64,000 nucleotides of DNA from Amycolatopsis iheyensis (GCF_024703995.1 NZ_JAMXQV010000020.1:141305-205304), one strand, 5' to 3'; positions 33,719 to 42,047 are shown, counted from the first letter of the stretch. Numbers and translations are program-made. Notes: a model not told the origin generated them from the letters alone.

Positions 33719-34822
33719 TCAGACCGTCGCGGTCTGCTTGCGCCAGCGGATGCCGGCGTCGAGGAAGTCGTCGATCTCGCCGTCGAGCACCGCCGACGGG
33801 TTGCCGACCTCGTGCTCGGTGCGCAGGTCCTTGACCATCTGGTACGGGTGCAGCACGTAGTTGCGCATCTGGTTGCCCCAGCTGGAGCCGCCGTCCTTGA
33901 GCGCGTCCATCTCCTTGCGCTCTTCTTCCTTCTTGCGCTGCAGCAGCCGGGCCTGCAGGACCTTCATCGCGGCCGCCTTGTTCTGCAGCTGCGACTTCTC
34001 GTTCTGGCAGGAGACGACGATGTTCGTCGGGAGGTGGGTGATGCGCACCGCGGAGTCGGTCGTGTTGACGCTCTGGCCGCCGGGGCCCGACGAGCGGTAG
34101 ACGTCGACCCGGATGTCCTTCTCCGGGATGTCGACGTGGTCGACCTCTTCGACCTCGGGCAGCACCTCGACGTGCGCGAACGACGTCTGGCGGCGGCTCT
34201 GGTTGTCGAACGGCGAGATCCGGACGAGCCGGTGGGTGCCCTGCTCGACCGAGAGGGTGCCGTAGACGTAGGGGGCGCTCACCTTGAACGTCGCCGACTT
34301 GATGCCCGCCTCTTCGGCGTAGGAGATGTCGTAGACGTCGGTCGGGTAGCCGTGGCGCTCGGCCCAGCGCAGGTACATGCGCAGGAGCATCTCGGCCCAG
34401 TCGGCCGCGTCGACGCCGCCGGCCTCGGAGCGGATGGTGACGACGGCGTTGCGGTCGTCGTACTCGCCCGAGAGCAGGGTGCGGACCTCGAGGCCGTCGA
34501 TGGACTTGCCGAGGTCGGCGAGCTCGGTGTCGGCCTCGCCCATGCTGCCGGAGTCGCCTTCGGCCTCGGCGAGCTCGTACAGCACGCCGAGGTCTTCGAG
34601 CCGCTGACGCAGGTCACCGACCCGCCGCAGCTCGCCCTGCCGGTGGGAGAGCTGGCTGGTGACCTTCTGGGCCGCGTCGGGGTCGTCCCAGAGGTTCGGG
34701 CTCGAGGCCTGCTCCTCCAGGTCGGCCACCTGCGCGCGCAGCGAATCGAGGTCCATCACCGACTCGATCTGCGTCAGCTTGCCGGCCAGGTCCTTCAGTG
34801 CCGCGTCGAACTCATCACTCAC
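33719..34822 (-). CDS. prfB: Peptide chain release factor 2
   Basis: 367 residues, GTG 34822. Stop-codon recognition tripeptide region ISPFDNQSRRQTSF (SPF) and catalytic GGQ loop in VYRSSGPGGQSVNTTDSAVRITH are both intact. It releases peptides at UGA and UAA. The N-terminal region reads through in one frame, so the programmed +1 frameshift used by many prfB genes is absent. It is first in the prfB-ftsE-ftsX-smpB group, and a strong terminator (34845-34874) insulates it from the PadR gene. Confidence 0.96.
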   Translation of the reverse strand: MSDEFDAALKDLAGKLTQIESVMDLDSLRAQVADLEEQASSPNLWDDPDAAQKVTSQLSHRQGELRRVGDLRQRLEDLGVLYELAEAEGDSGSMGEADTELADLGKSIDGLEVRTLLSGEYDDRNAVVTIRSEAGGVDAADWAEMLLRMYLRWAERHGYPTDVYDISYAEEAGIKSATFKVSAPYVYGTLSVEQGTHRLVRISPFDNQSRRQTSFAHVEVLPEVEEVDHVDIPEKDIRVDVYRSSGPGGQSVNTTDSAVRITHLPTNIVVSCQNEKSQLQNKAAAMKVLQARLLQRKKEEERKEMDALKDGGSSWGNQMRNYVLHPYQMVKDLRTEHEVGNPSAVLDGEIDDFLDAGIRWRKQTATV

Positions 34823-34844
34823 GTTTGTCAAGGTTACGGCAAAA

Positions 34845-34874
34845 CCCACGACCGGTTGCGAGGACCGGTCGTGG
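34845..34874 (-). terminator. Rho-independent terminator of the padR gene
   Basis: On the minus strand CCCACGACCGG pairs with CCGGTCGTGGG around a 9-base loop and is followed by TTTTG. It lies 11 bases after the PadR stop codon and before the prfB start. Confidence 0.85.
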
Positions 34875-34885
34875 GCGCGCGAACC

Positions 34886-35386
34886 TCAGGCCGCGGGAAT
34901 GGCGTCGAGCAGCTTCAGCGCGGCCTTGGCCTGCGCCTGGGCGAACTCGGCGACGGCCTTCTCGTACGGCCCGTCGGCCGCCTTGGTGGCCGCCTTCGCG
35001 TCGTCGAGCTGCTGGCCGTAGCTGGTCCGGGCCGACTCGAGCAGCGACTGGCGCTGCTTGGCCGTCAGCGACCCCGCGTGCACGAGCCGCAGGATGAGCG
35101 GGCTGCGCAGGTGGTCGGGGCCGGCCTCGGAGGTCAGCCAGGCCTTGAAGGCCTTCTTCCCGGCGGCGGTGATCAGGTACTGCTGGCTGGAGCGCGGGCC
35201 CTGCTTGCCGAGCCGGACGAGGCCTTCCTTGGACAGCGCCGGGAGCTCCCGGTACACCTGGCTGCGGGTGACGCTGAAGAAGGCACCGAACCGCTCACCG
35301 GCTCCCGCGACGAGCTGCCCGCCGGTGGCGGGACCGTCGTGGAGCAGACCGAGCAGGGCGGCGGCTGTTGCATTCAATTCGGACAC
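34886..35386 (-). CDS. PadR-family transcriptional regulator
   Basis: 166 residues, GTG 35386. The winged helix-turn-helix (residues 8-80: AALLGLLHDGPATGGQLVAGAGERFG, SVTRSQVYRELPALSKEGLV, then YLITAAGKKAFKAWL) is a clear PadR domain. The C-terminal half (Vir_C-like coiled-coil, LTAKQRQSLLESARTSYGQQL, then alternating Ala/Lys) is the dimerisation region. Targets are unknown; three copies of a TCCAnnGTGG sequence lie in its own upstream region (35417-35499), suggesting autoregulation. Confidence 0.88.
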   Translation of the reverse strand: MSELNATAAALLGLLHDGPATGGQLVAGAGERFGAFFSVTRSQVYRELPALSKEGLVRLGKQGPRSSQQYLITAAGKKAFKAWLTSEAGPDHLRSPLILRLVHAGSLTAKQRQSLLESARTSYGQQLDDAKAATKAADGPYEKAVAEFAQAQAKAALKLLDAIPAA

Positions 35387-35416
35387 GTCCCCTAGATTCC
35401 CACTTATCGGCCGCTG

Positions 35417-35499
35417 TGTCCACAGTGGTCAGCACATCTGTCCATTGTGGCTAGTGAGATCCCCTCGTTCGGCCCAATGCAAGCAGGTCCACTGTGGAC
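35417..35499 (-). promoter_or_regulatory. Triple TCCAnnGTGG sites upstream of padR
   Basis: tgtccacagtgg (35417-35428), tgtccattgtgg (35439-35450) and gtccactgtggac (35487-35499) are near-palindromic. The first two start 22 bp apart, two helical turns. All lie in the otherwise gene-free 35387-35714 interval. They could be PadR operators, but similar words occur elsewhere in coding DNA (see findings), which weakens the case. Confidence 0.4.
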
Positions 35500-35714
35500 G
35501 TCGGACACGCTGTGCAACCACCGGGGCCGCGTTATTGGTCCAACCAGCCGCACGCGGCCCGCCGCCGAACCGGGCTGCGGCGGGCACCCTCCCCGGCTTG
35601 GCGCACTCCGGACACGCACCGCAACCACCCCCGGCACGGGTTCACATCGTGGGATCCGCAGTCGTTCGACGGTTTCGCGCAAAACTCGGCAGCGAAACTC
35701 GTACGAACATGACA

Positions 35715-35753
35715 AAAGAGGCGCGTTCCCGAATATTCGAGAACGCGCCTCTT
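35715..35753 (-). terminator. Rho-independent terminator of initiator tRNA, copy 1
   Basis: agaggcgcgttc (from 35717) pairs with gaacgcgcctct (to 35752), a 12-bp stem with an AT-rich loop. On the minus strand it is followed by TTTTGTC. It directly follows the tRNA 3' end. Confidence 0.85.
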
Positions 35754-35755
35754 CG

Positions 35756-35832
35756 TGGTAGCGGGGACAGGATTTGAACCTGCGACCTCTGGGTTATGAG
35801 CCCAGCGAGCTACCGAGCTGCTCCACCCCGCG
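35756..35832 (-). tRNA. Initiator tRNA-fMet(CAU), copy 1, CCA encoded
   Basis: Minus-strand sequence starting CGCGGGGUGGAGCAGCUCGG folds as a cloverleaf. Anticodon loop CUCAUAA gives CAU; the anticodon stem has three G-C pairs next to the loop (GGG/CCC) and the acceptor stem ends in a C1-U72 mismatch, both initiator marks. T-arm CAGGUUCAAAUCCUG. The gene encodes the terminal CCA. Its 74-nt body is identical to the copy at 38131. A TAATCT hexamer upstream may be the -10. Confidence 0.97.
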
Positions 35833-35909
35833 CCGTTGTGGTACTTGAATAGATTACACGGGGTGGCCACCGGGTTTTCACCGGGGTCCCCGAAGTCGCT
35901 GACCTGCGA

Positions 35910-36494
35910 CTACGCCCTTTCCAGCCACTGACGTGCTCCACTGAGGACCATCTCGAGGCCGTCGTCGAAGCGCGAACCGACGTCGGCCAGCAGGTCGCCG
36001 GCCGCTTCGGTGCGGTACCGCTCGTCCAGCTGCCCCGGCACCGGGTAAACGGCCTGCTCTTCGATGGTGAAGCCGACGACGTAGCTGTAGACGGTGAACA
36101 TCGCCTGGCCCACCCGGCGTTCGTCGAGGCCCGCGTCGATGCTGCGGCGCAGCGGGCTCTCCTCCACCAGGCCGGTGTCGCCGAGGAACGTCCCGGCGAA
36201 GACCTTCCCGCCGTCGCGGTAGGCCAGCATCATGCGGCGCAGCGCCCGCGCGCGGTAAGCGACCGCGTCCCACTCCCCCAGCTCGGCGGGCGGCCGCCGC
36301 TCGTCGAGCGAATCGGCGTACATCTGCGTCGCCATCTCGTCGAGCAGCTCCTGCTTGTTCTTCATGTGCCAGTACAGCGCCGGCGCCTTGACCCCGAGGT
36401 CGGCGGCGATCAGCCGCAGGGTGAGCCCGTTGAGGCCGACCTCGTTCAGCAGCTTCAGCCCCGAACGCGCGATGTCCTGCCTGCTCAGGGCCAT
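35910..36494 (-). CDS. TetR-family regulator (tetracycline-repressor-like C-terminal domain)
   Basis: 194 residues from ATG 36494. The DNA-binding domain (MALSRQDIARSGLKLLNEVGLNGLTLRLIAADLGVKAPALYWHMKNKQELLDEMA) is that of the TetR/TetR-C class. The ligand-binding domain (GKVFAGTFLGDTGLVEES, FTVYSYVVGFTIEEQAV) is all-helical. It is divergent from the monooxygenase at 36589; two TTAAC-n3-GTTAA palindromes lie in the gap, so it should repress that gene until an inducer binds. The pair lies between the two initiator tRNA copies. Confidence 0.9.
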   Translation of the reverse strand: MALSRQDIARSGLKLLNEVGLNGLTLRLIAADLGVKAPALYWHMKNKQELLDEMATQMYADSLDERRPPAELGEWDAVAYRARALRRMMLAYRDGGKVFAGTFLGDTGLVEESPLRRSIDAGLDERRVGQAMFTVYSYVVGFTIEEQAVYPVPGQLDERYRTEAAGDLLADVGSRFDDGLEMVLSGARQWLERA

Positions 36495-36529
36495 GTTCCC
36501 GGTTCTCCTCGGTGAGCTCGCTTGACAAT

Positions 36530-36578
36530 TTAACGATGTTAAGGGCATCCTCGGGTCAGGTCAATTTAACGTTGTTAA
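36530..36578. promoter_or_regulatory. Twin TetR operators TTAAC-n3-GTTAA
   Basis: ttaacgatgttaa at 36530-36542 and ttaacgttgttaa at 36566-36578 are perfect palindromes whose centres are 36 bp apart. They are strikingly AT-rich against the GC-rich surroundings and sit between the TetR start (36494) and the monooxygenase start (36589). The second lies 10 bp before the latter and partly covers its ribosome site. Confidence 0.8.
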
Positions 36579-36588
36579 GGAGCTGGGG

Positions 36589-38001
36589 ATGGACGAGCTG
36601 ACCGCCGGGGTGGTCGTAGCGGGCGCGGGGCCGACCGGGCTGATGCTGGCGAACGAGCTGGCGCTGGCCGGGGTGGCCGTGGTCGTGCTGGAGCGGCTGC
36701 CGGTCCGGACCGGGTTGTCTAAGGCGCTGAACCTGCAGCCGCGGACGGCGGAGGTGCTGGACCTGCGGGGGCTGCTGGGCCGGGCGGAGGAGCGGTCGTT
36801 CGCGACCGTCGCGGACGGGCACTTTTCGGTGATCCCGGTCGGCTACGCGGGCTGGGACACGCGGCACCCGTACCAGGTCGGCATCCCGCAGGCCCAGGTC
36901 GAGGCGGCACTGGAGGAGCGGCTGGCCGAGCAGGGCGTGAAGGTGCTCCGCGGCCACGAGCTCACCGGTTTCGAGCAGGACGCCGACGGCGTCACGGTCA
37001 CGGCCGGCGACCTCCGGGTGCGCGCGGCGTACCTGGTGGGCTGCGACGGCGGCCGCAGCGCGGTGCGCAAGGCGCTGGGACTGCCGTTCGAAGGCATCGA
37101 GGGCCGCGGCCACGGCGTCTCGGCGGACGTCCGGTTCAGCACGACGCCGCCGGGCGCGCCGACGGAGTGGCGCTCGATGGGCAACATGGTGACGTCGTTG
37201 CGCCCGGGCAAGTTCATCGGCCTGATCCCGCTGGGCGAGCCGAACCTGTACCGCCTGAGCTACGGCGACCGGCTGAACCGCCCGGACGACCTGCGCGCCG
37301 AGGTGCCGGAGGCGGAAGTCCGCGCGGCGGTCCGCGAACGCTTCGGCGACGAGGTGGAGATCGAGGAGATCCGCTGGGTGTCCCGGTTCTCGGACGACAG
37401 CCGCCTGGCGGCGACGTACCGGGTGGGCCGGGTGTTCCTGGCCGGCGACGCGGCGCACATCCACTTCCCCGCCGGCGGCCAGGGGCTGAACCTGGGGGTC
37501 CAGGACGCGATGAATCTGGGCTGGAAGCTGGCGGCGGATCTGACCGGCCGCGCCCCGGCGGGGCTGCTGGATTCGTACGAGACGGAGCGTCGCGCGGTGG
37601 CGGAAGGCGTGCTGCAGAACGTGGCGGCCCAGAACGCCCTGATCCCCCTGACCCCGGACCAGCTGGCGCTGCGCGGCCTGTTCCGGGAGCTGACGGCCAT
37701 CCCGGAGGTCCAGCGGAAGCTGTCGGGCATGGTCTCGGGCTTGGCGATCCACTACGGACCGGACGACGGCGTCGAAGGTGCCCGCCTCCCGGACTTCCCA
37801 CTGGACACCGGCTTCGCGAGCGACTTGTTCCACAGTGGAAAGTTCGTCCTGCTGACGAAAACCCCGGCGTTCGCACCACATCCGGAGGTAGTCGTAGCCG
37901 AGGTACCGGAACTCCCCTGGCCGGACGTGACGCGCGTGCTGGTCCGCCCGGACGGTTACGTGGCATCGACCACGGGATCCACGGACGGCTGGCTCAAGTA
38001 A
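36589..38001 (+). CDS. FAD-dependent aromatic monooxygenase (polyketide/antibiotic hydroxylase type)
   Basis: 470 residues. FAD motif GVVVAGAGPTGLMLANELALAGV; DG motif VGCDGGRSAVRKALGL (~residue 155); GD motif VFLAGDAAHIHFPAGGQGLNLGVQDAMNLGWKLAADL (~residue 280). The GVQDAxNLGWKLA sequence is typical of the PgaE/MtmOIV/rifampicin-monooxygenase group acting on large aromatic molecules. A C-terminal thioredoxin-like domain ends with RVLVRPDGYVASTTG. With its TetR repressor it may be a self-contained detoxification unit for an aromatic drug. The actual substrate is not known. Confidence 0.9.
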   Translation: MDELTAGVVVAGAGPTGLMLANELALAGVAVVVLERLPVRTGLSKALNLQPRTAEVLDLRGLLGRAEERSFATVADGHFSVIPVGYAGWDTRHPYQVGIPQAQVEAALEERLAEQGVKVLRGHELTGFEQDADGVTVTAGDLRVRAAYLVGCDGGRSAVRKALGLPFEGIEGRGHGVSADVRFSTTPPGAPTEWRSMGNMVTSLRPGKFIGLIPLGEPNLYRLSYGDRLNRPDDLRAEVPEAEVRAAVRERFGDEVEIEEIRWVSRFSDDSRLAATYRVGRVFLAGDAAHIHFPAGGQGLNLGVQDAMNLGWKLAADLTGRAPAGLLDSYETERRAVAEGVLQNVAAQNALIPLTPDQLALRGLFRELTAIPEVQRKLSGMVSGLAIHYGPDDGVEGARLPDFPLDTGFASDLFHSGKFVLLTKTPAFAPHPEVVVAEVPELPWPDVTRVLVRPDGYVASTTGSTDGWLK

Positions 38002-38013
38002 CCCCGACCACCC

Positions 38014-38070
38014 GCAGGGGGTCCAGGGCGGCGAAGCCCCCTGGCGGGGGTCTGGGGGTTCGACCCCCAG
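38014..38070. repeat. GC-rich stem-loop repeat element, copy B (behind initiator tRNA copy 2)
   Basis: gcagggggtccaggg begins a copy of the element at 25339-25395; the final 30 bases (38041-38070) are identical, including the ctgggggttcgacccccag hairpin. It lies just past the terminator of the second tRNA-fMet, and also directly after the stop codon of the plus-strand monooxygenase. Confidence 0.78.
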
Positions 38071-38080
38071 GGGAAATGCG

Positions 38081-38123
38081 AAAGAGGGCCGCGTTCGCGC
38101 TTTCCGCGAACACAGCCCTCTTT
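38081..38123 (-). terminator. Terminator of initiator tRNA, copy 2
   Basis: aaagaggg at 38081-38088 pairs with ccctcttt at 38116-38123, with an inner cgcg-ttcgcg/cgcgaac stem. It follows the tRNA 3' end by 7 bases on the minus strand. A run of T is lacking, but A-rich/T-rich arms provide short U pairing. Confidence 0.65.
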
Positions 38124-38130
38124 CCCTCTG

Positions 38131-38204
38131 TAGCGGGGACAGGATTTGAACCTGCGACCTCTGGGTTATGAGCCCAGCGAGCTACCGAGCTGCTCCACCC
38201 CGCG
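38131..38204 (-). tRNA. Initiator tRNA-fMet(CAU), copy 2, CCA not encoded
   Basis: Identical over 74 nt to the body of copy 1: same CAU anticodon, GGG/CCC stem and C1-U72 mismatch. The gene stops at the discriminator A and is followed by CAGAGG, so CCA must be added after transcription, unlike copy 1. The flanking sequences beyond the gene differ from copy 1. Confidence 0.97.
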
Positions 38205-38271
38205 TCGTGGCACCTACTCTACGCCCTCGTTTCCAGGGGGTGCAAAGCAGGTGCCCCGTACGTAACCGACG

Positions 38272-41200
38272 TCACCCACCAGGCTGGCTGCTGGGCGGCG
38301 GAGTGCTCGTCCCCGGCGCCGCCGTCTTGGCCGCTTCGTACGCCTTCGCCGCCGCGTCCAGCGCCGCGAGCGCGTTGCCCTGGTCGGTGAAGTTCCCCGA
38401 CTGCTGCGCGGCCTTCAGCTTGGCGATCGCCGACTGGATGTCCTGGACCGCCTTGTCGAGCGCCGCGTTGCCACCGCTGTTGTTCGGCGGCGGTGTCGTG
38501 GTCGGGTTCGTCGAGCTGGCCGGTGGTGTCGTCGTCGGCTGCCCGGCTTGCGGTGGCGTGGTCGTGGCCTCGCCGGTGCCGGGTCCGAAGATCTGGTCGA
38601 GGGCTTCCTGCAGCGTCGCGCCGTAGCCGACCTTCGTCCCGTAGGAGACGAGGACGCGGGCCAGCTGCGGATAGCTGTTCTGGTTGCGCTGCCGGATGTA
38701 AACGGGTTCGACGTAGAGGAAGCCGTCGGCGACCGGGAGGGTGATCAGGTTGCCATAGATAGGGATGACTTGCGGATTGTTGAAGAGAGTTCGGTCCTGG
38801 GCGACCCGGACGTCGCTCTGGAACCGGTTCTGGACCTGGACCGGGCCCTCGACCTGCGTGGCTCCGGTGGCTGCGCTGGGTAGCTGGAGAACGCGGATCT
38901 TGCCGTAGTCGACCGGGTCGGAGGAGACCGACATCCAGGATGCGAGGTATTGACGCTGGAGGCCGGTGAGGGAGCTGGTCAGCTGGAAAGTCGGCTGGTT
39001 CTGGCCCGGTGCGTCGGCGAGCACATAGTAACCGGGCTGGTTCGCAGCGCCGGCCGCGGCCGGGTTGGAGCCGCCTTCGGCAGTCGGGTCCTGCGGGACG
39101 CTCCAGAACGCCTGCTGCGAGTAGAACTCCTGCGGGTTGCTGACGTGGTAGCGCGACAGCAGCTCACGCTGGATCTTGAAGAGGTCCTCGGGGTAGCGGA
39201 AGTGCGACCGCAGGTCCGGGGAGATCTCGGAACTCGGCTTCACGAGCCCGGGGAAGACCTTCTCCCAGGCGTTGAGGACCGGTTCCTTGTCGTCGATCGA
39301 GTACAGCGTCACGGTGCCGTTGAAGGCGTCGACGGTGGCCTTGACCGAGTTGCGGATGTAGTTGATCGAGCTGTTGGCCTGGCGGGCGACGCCGTTGAGC
39401 GAGTCGTTGGTGGCCGCGCCGAGCTGCGTCTGCTGCGAGTACGGGAAGTTGTTGATCGTGGTGTAGCCGTCGATGATCCACTGGATCTTGCCGTCGACGA
39501 CCGCGGGGTACGGGTCGCCGTCGAGGGTCAGCCACGGCGCGACCTTGCTGACGCGATCGCGCGGGTCGCGGTTGTACATGATCTTCGAGTTGTCGCCGAT
39601 GGCGTCGGAGAACAGGATGTTCCGTTCGCCGTACTCGGCCGCGAAGGCCAGGCGGTTGAACCAGTTGTCGACCGAGACACCGCCGCTGCCCTTGTAGGTG
39701 TAACCGTGGTCCGTGGCAGTGTCGTACTCGCCGGGCGCGTTGCCGGAGGTGCCGCCCACGATGGCGTAGTCGGAGTCCGCGGCGGAAAGCTCGCCGTAGT
39801 AGATGCGTGGTTCCTTGACCTCGATGCCCGGTTGGTTGGGGCCGGGCGAGCCGGCACCGGCCGGGTTCTGGGTGTCGCTCGTGGTGGCGATCGGGTAGCC
39901 GCCGTCGGAAGTGGCATCCTTCACCGCACGGTCGATCGTGTTGGCCGGCGCGGCGACGAAGCCGTTGCCGTGCGTGTAGACGAGGTGCTTGTTGATCCAG
40001 CTGGTCTGGTTTCCGGTGAGGCCCTCGGTCTTGATCTCCTTGGCGGCGACGATGTAGTCCTGCGTCACCCCGCCGACGGTGTAGCGGTCGATGTCGAGCT
40101 TGGCCGGGAAGCCGTAGAAGTTCTCCCGCCCGACGCGCTGGGTGAAGGTGTCGGACAGGACGTTCGGGTCGAGCAGCCGGATGTTCGACATCGTCCCGGT
40201 TTCGGCCTTGAGCTGGTCCGGGGTCGCTTCGGCTTTGCCCGTGTAGGGCTGGTACGTGACGTCGGTGAGGCCGAACGCCTTGCGGGTGGCGTCCATGTTG
40301 CGCTGGATCGACGTCGCTTCCTTCTCGTTCGCGTTCGGCTTGACCGAGAACTGGTCGAGGATGGCCGGCCAGGCGACGCCGACCAGGATGCTCGACAGGA
40401 TCAGCAGCACCAGCGCGATCGCCGGCAGCTGCAGGTTGCGCAGGAAGGCTCCGGCGAAGAAGGCGACCGCGCAGATCACCGAAATGCACAGCAGGATGAG
40501 CTTGGCCGGCAGGACCGCGTTCAAGTCGGTGTAGGTCGCGCCGACGAACAGCGGCATGCCCCGGTCGGACAACAGCAGGTTGTACCGGTCGAAGAAGTAC
40601 TCGGCCGCCTTCAGCAGCACGAAGAGGCCGACGGTGATGGCGAGCTGCGCGCGGGTGGGGCCGGCCAGCTGGCCGCCCTTGCCGGCCAGCCGGATGCCGC
40701 CGAAGACGTAGTGCGCGATCAGCGCGCCGAAGAAGGAGATGACGACCGTGATGAACAGCCAGCCGAGCAGCCAGTTGAAGAACGGCAGGTCGAAGGCGTA
40801 GAAGCCGACGTCGTTGCCGAACTCGGGGTCGGTCTGGCCGAACGTGGTGCCGTTCAGGAACAACTGCACGACCTGCCAGTCGCCCTGGGCGGACAGACCG
40901 GCGATGAACCCGGTGAGCACCGGGATGCCGATGCCGAACAGGCGGATGCGCGCGACGATCGCCGAGCGGTAGCGCGCCAGCGGGTCGTCGGCGCCGGAGA
41001 TCGGCACGAACACCGGACGCGTCCGGTAGGCGATCATCAGGCTCACCGCGAGCGCCCCGCCGACCAGCAGCCCGACGGCGAAGAACAGGATCACCCGGGT
41101 CACCACCTGGGTGGTGAACACCGACCGCGCCCCGACCTCCCCGAACCAGAGCCAGTCGACGTACGTGTCGAGCAAGCGGGCTCCGAGCAGGAGCGCCAGC

Positions 41201-41280
41201 ACGATCACCGCGGCGATGATGAGGAGGATCCGGCTCCGCCGGGACAGCTTCGGCAGGCTCACCGGGGGCCGACTCGCCAC
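38272..41280 (-). CDS. UPF0182-family large membrane protein
   Basis: 1002 residues; GTG 41280 chosen for its aggag site nine bases upstream. Seven membrane helices occupy residues ~20-310 (first RILLIIAAVIVLALLLGARLL). A very large extracytoplasmic region follows (TYQPYTGKAEATPDQL, NIRLLDPNVLSDTFTQRVGRENFYGF, RNILFSDAIGDNSKIMYNRDPRDRV) that is diagnostic of UPF0182. The C-terminus has a Thr/Pro-rich linker (TTTPPQAGQPTTTPPASS) and a short helical domain. The family is widespread in actinobacteria with no established function; a cell-envelope role is assumed. It adjoins other conserved envelope or proteolysis genes, as in mycobacteria. Confidence 0.93.
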   Translation of the reverse strand: MASRPPVSLPKLSRRSRILLIIAAVIVLALLLGARLLDTYVDWLWFGEVGARSVFTTQVVTRVILFFAVGLLVGGALAVSLMIAYRTRPVFVPISGADDPLARYRSAIVARIRLFGIGIPVLTGFIAGLSAQGDWQVVQLFLNGTTFGQTDPEFGNDVGFYAFDLPFFNWLLGWLFITVVISFFGALIAHYVFGGIRLAGKGGQLAGPTRAQLAITVGLFVLLKAAEYFFDRYNLLLSDRGMPLFVGATYTDLNAVLPAKLILLCISVICAVAFFAGAFLRNLQLPAIALVLLILSSILVGVAWPAILDQFSVKPNANEKEATSIQRNMDATRKAFGLTDVTYQPYTGKAEATPDQLKAETGTMSNIRLLDPNVLSDTFTQRVGRENFYGFPAKLDIDRYTVGGVTQDYIVAAKEIKTEGLTGNQTSWINKHLVYTHGNGFVAAPANTIDRAVKDATSDGGYPIATTSDTQNPAGAGSPGPNQPGIEVKEPRIYYGELSAADSDYAIVGGTSGNAPGEYDTATDHGYTYKGSGGVSVDNWFNRLAFAAEYGERNILFSDAIGDNSKIMYNRDPRDRVSKVAPWLTLDGDPYPAVVDGKIQWIIDGYTTINNFPYSQQTQLGAATNDSLNGVARQANSSINYIRNSVKATVDAFNGTVTLYSIDDKEPVLNAWEKVFPGLVKPSSEISPDLRSHFRYPEDLFKIQRELLSRYHVSNPQEFYSQQAFWSVPQDPTAEGGSNPAAAGAANQPGYYVLADAPGQNQPTFQLTSSLTGLQRQYLASWMSVSSDPVDYGKIRVLQLPSAATGATQVEGPVQVQNRFQSDVRVAQDRTLFNNPQVIPIYGNLITLPVADGFLYVEPVYIRQRNQNSYPQLARVLVSYGTKVGYGATLQEALDQIFGPGTGEATTTPPQAGQPTTTPPASSTNPTTTPPPNNSGGNAALDKAVQDIQSAIAKLKAAQQSGNFTDQGNALAALDAAAKAYEAAKTAAPGTSTPPPSSQPGG

Positions 41281-41504
41281 GGCGCACGCTCCTGTCTTCG
41301 TCAACACTCGAACAGGGGCGCACGCGCCCCCTGATTCCCTAACTCTACGGATGCCGCCGGAAGTTCCCGGGACCCGCCCAAACCGGACTCGCGGCGTGGC
41401 CGGCTTGTTCGGCCGTCGGCCGCCCCGTGGCTTCGACGCGGACCCGCGACCGGCGGCCGGGGCGCGGCGGCCTGGCCGGAACAAGGCTCTGCCACCATGT
41501 GCGC

Positions 41505-42047
41505 ATGGAACCGCAGCAGGCCGGCGTGGCCGCTCTCGCCCGCGAGATCGAGGAGTTCATGGCCGCGGGTGGCTGGGACCAGCCGCCGCAGCTGTTCGCG
41601 CTGGTGCCGACGGCGGCGCTGCTCGACGAGCAGCCGGAGCTGGCCGGGCAGCTCGACCGGGCCAACCCGCTGACACCGGTGGCCCAGGAAGCACTGCCCG
41701 AAGGCGACCTCGCCGAGGCGCTCGGCCGGATCGCCTGGCCCGACCTGGTGATCGGCTGCGCGCTGGCCCAGGAGATCATCGTGCTCCCGCCGGGGTCGGA
41801 GTCCGAGCTGCCGGACGTCACCGAGGCCGACGCCGACAGCCTGCGCCGCGCGGCCGCCGACCACCCGCAGCGCACCGAGGCCCGCCTGGTGGCCGCGGTC
41901 CTGCGCGACGGCGAAGGCGCGTGCGTGATGCGGCTGCGCGGGATCGGCACGCCCGAGGGCACCGACGAAGCGGTCGACGAGGTCGTGGAAAGCCCCGACC
42001 TCGCCCCGAACCTCATCGAAGCGCTCAAGGCCACGCTGCTCCCCTAG
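41505..42047 (+). CDS. PPA1309-family protein, unknown function
   Basis: 180 residues from ATG 41505; a GTG six bases earlier is possible. Blocks AALAREIEEFMAAGGWDQPPQLFALVPTAALL, WPDLVIGCALAQEIIVLPP and RLVAAVLRDGEGACVMRLRG match a small actinobacterial protein family named after Propionibacterium PPA1309. It is soluble, acidic and of unknown role. It is almost always next to the UPF0182 and PDZ-protease genes, as here, and its stop abuts the protease gene stop (convergent, no gap). Confidence 0.82.
   Translation: MEPQQAGVAALAREIEEFMAAGGWDQPPQLFALVPTAALLDEQPELAGQLDRANPLTPVAQEALPEGDLAEALGRIAWPDLVIGCALAQEIIVLPPGSESELPDVTEADADSLRRAAADHPQRTEARLVAAVLRDGEGACVMRLRGIGTPEGTDEAVDEVVESPDLAPNLIEALKATLLP

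Noticed and set aside
33719..34822. Programmed +1 frameshift in prfB
   Set aside because: The N-terminal coding region is in one frame from GTG 34822 through the SPF and GGQ motifs, with no internal TGA.
38950..41334. Long plus-strand open frame antisense to the UPF0182 gene
   Set aside because: Its translation is Val/Arg/Gly/Asp-rich without any domain, and the minus-strand UPF0182 protein is unmistakable. Long antisense frames are normal in DNA with this GC content.
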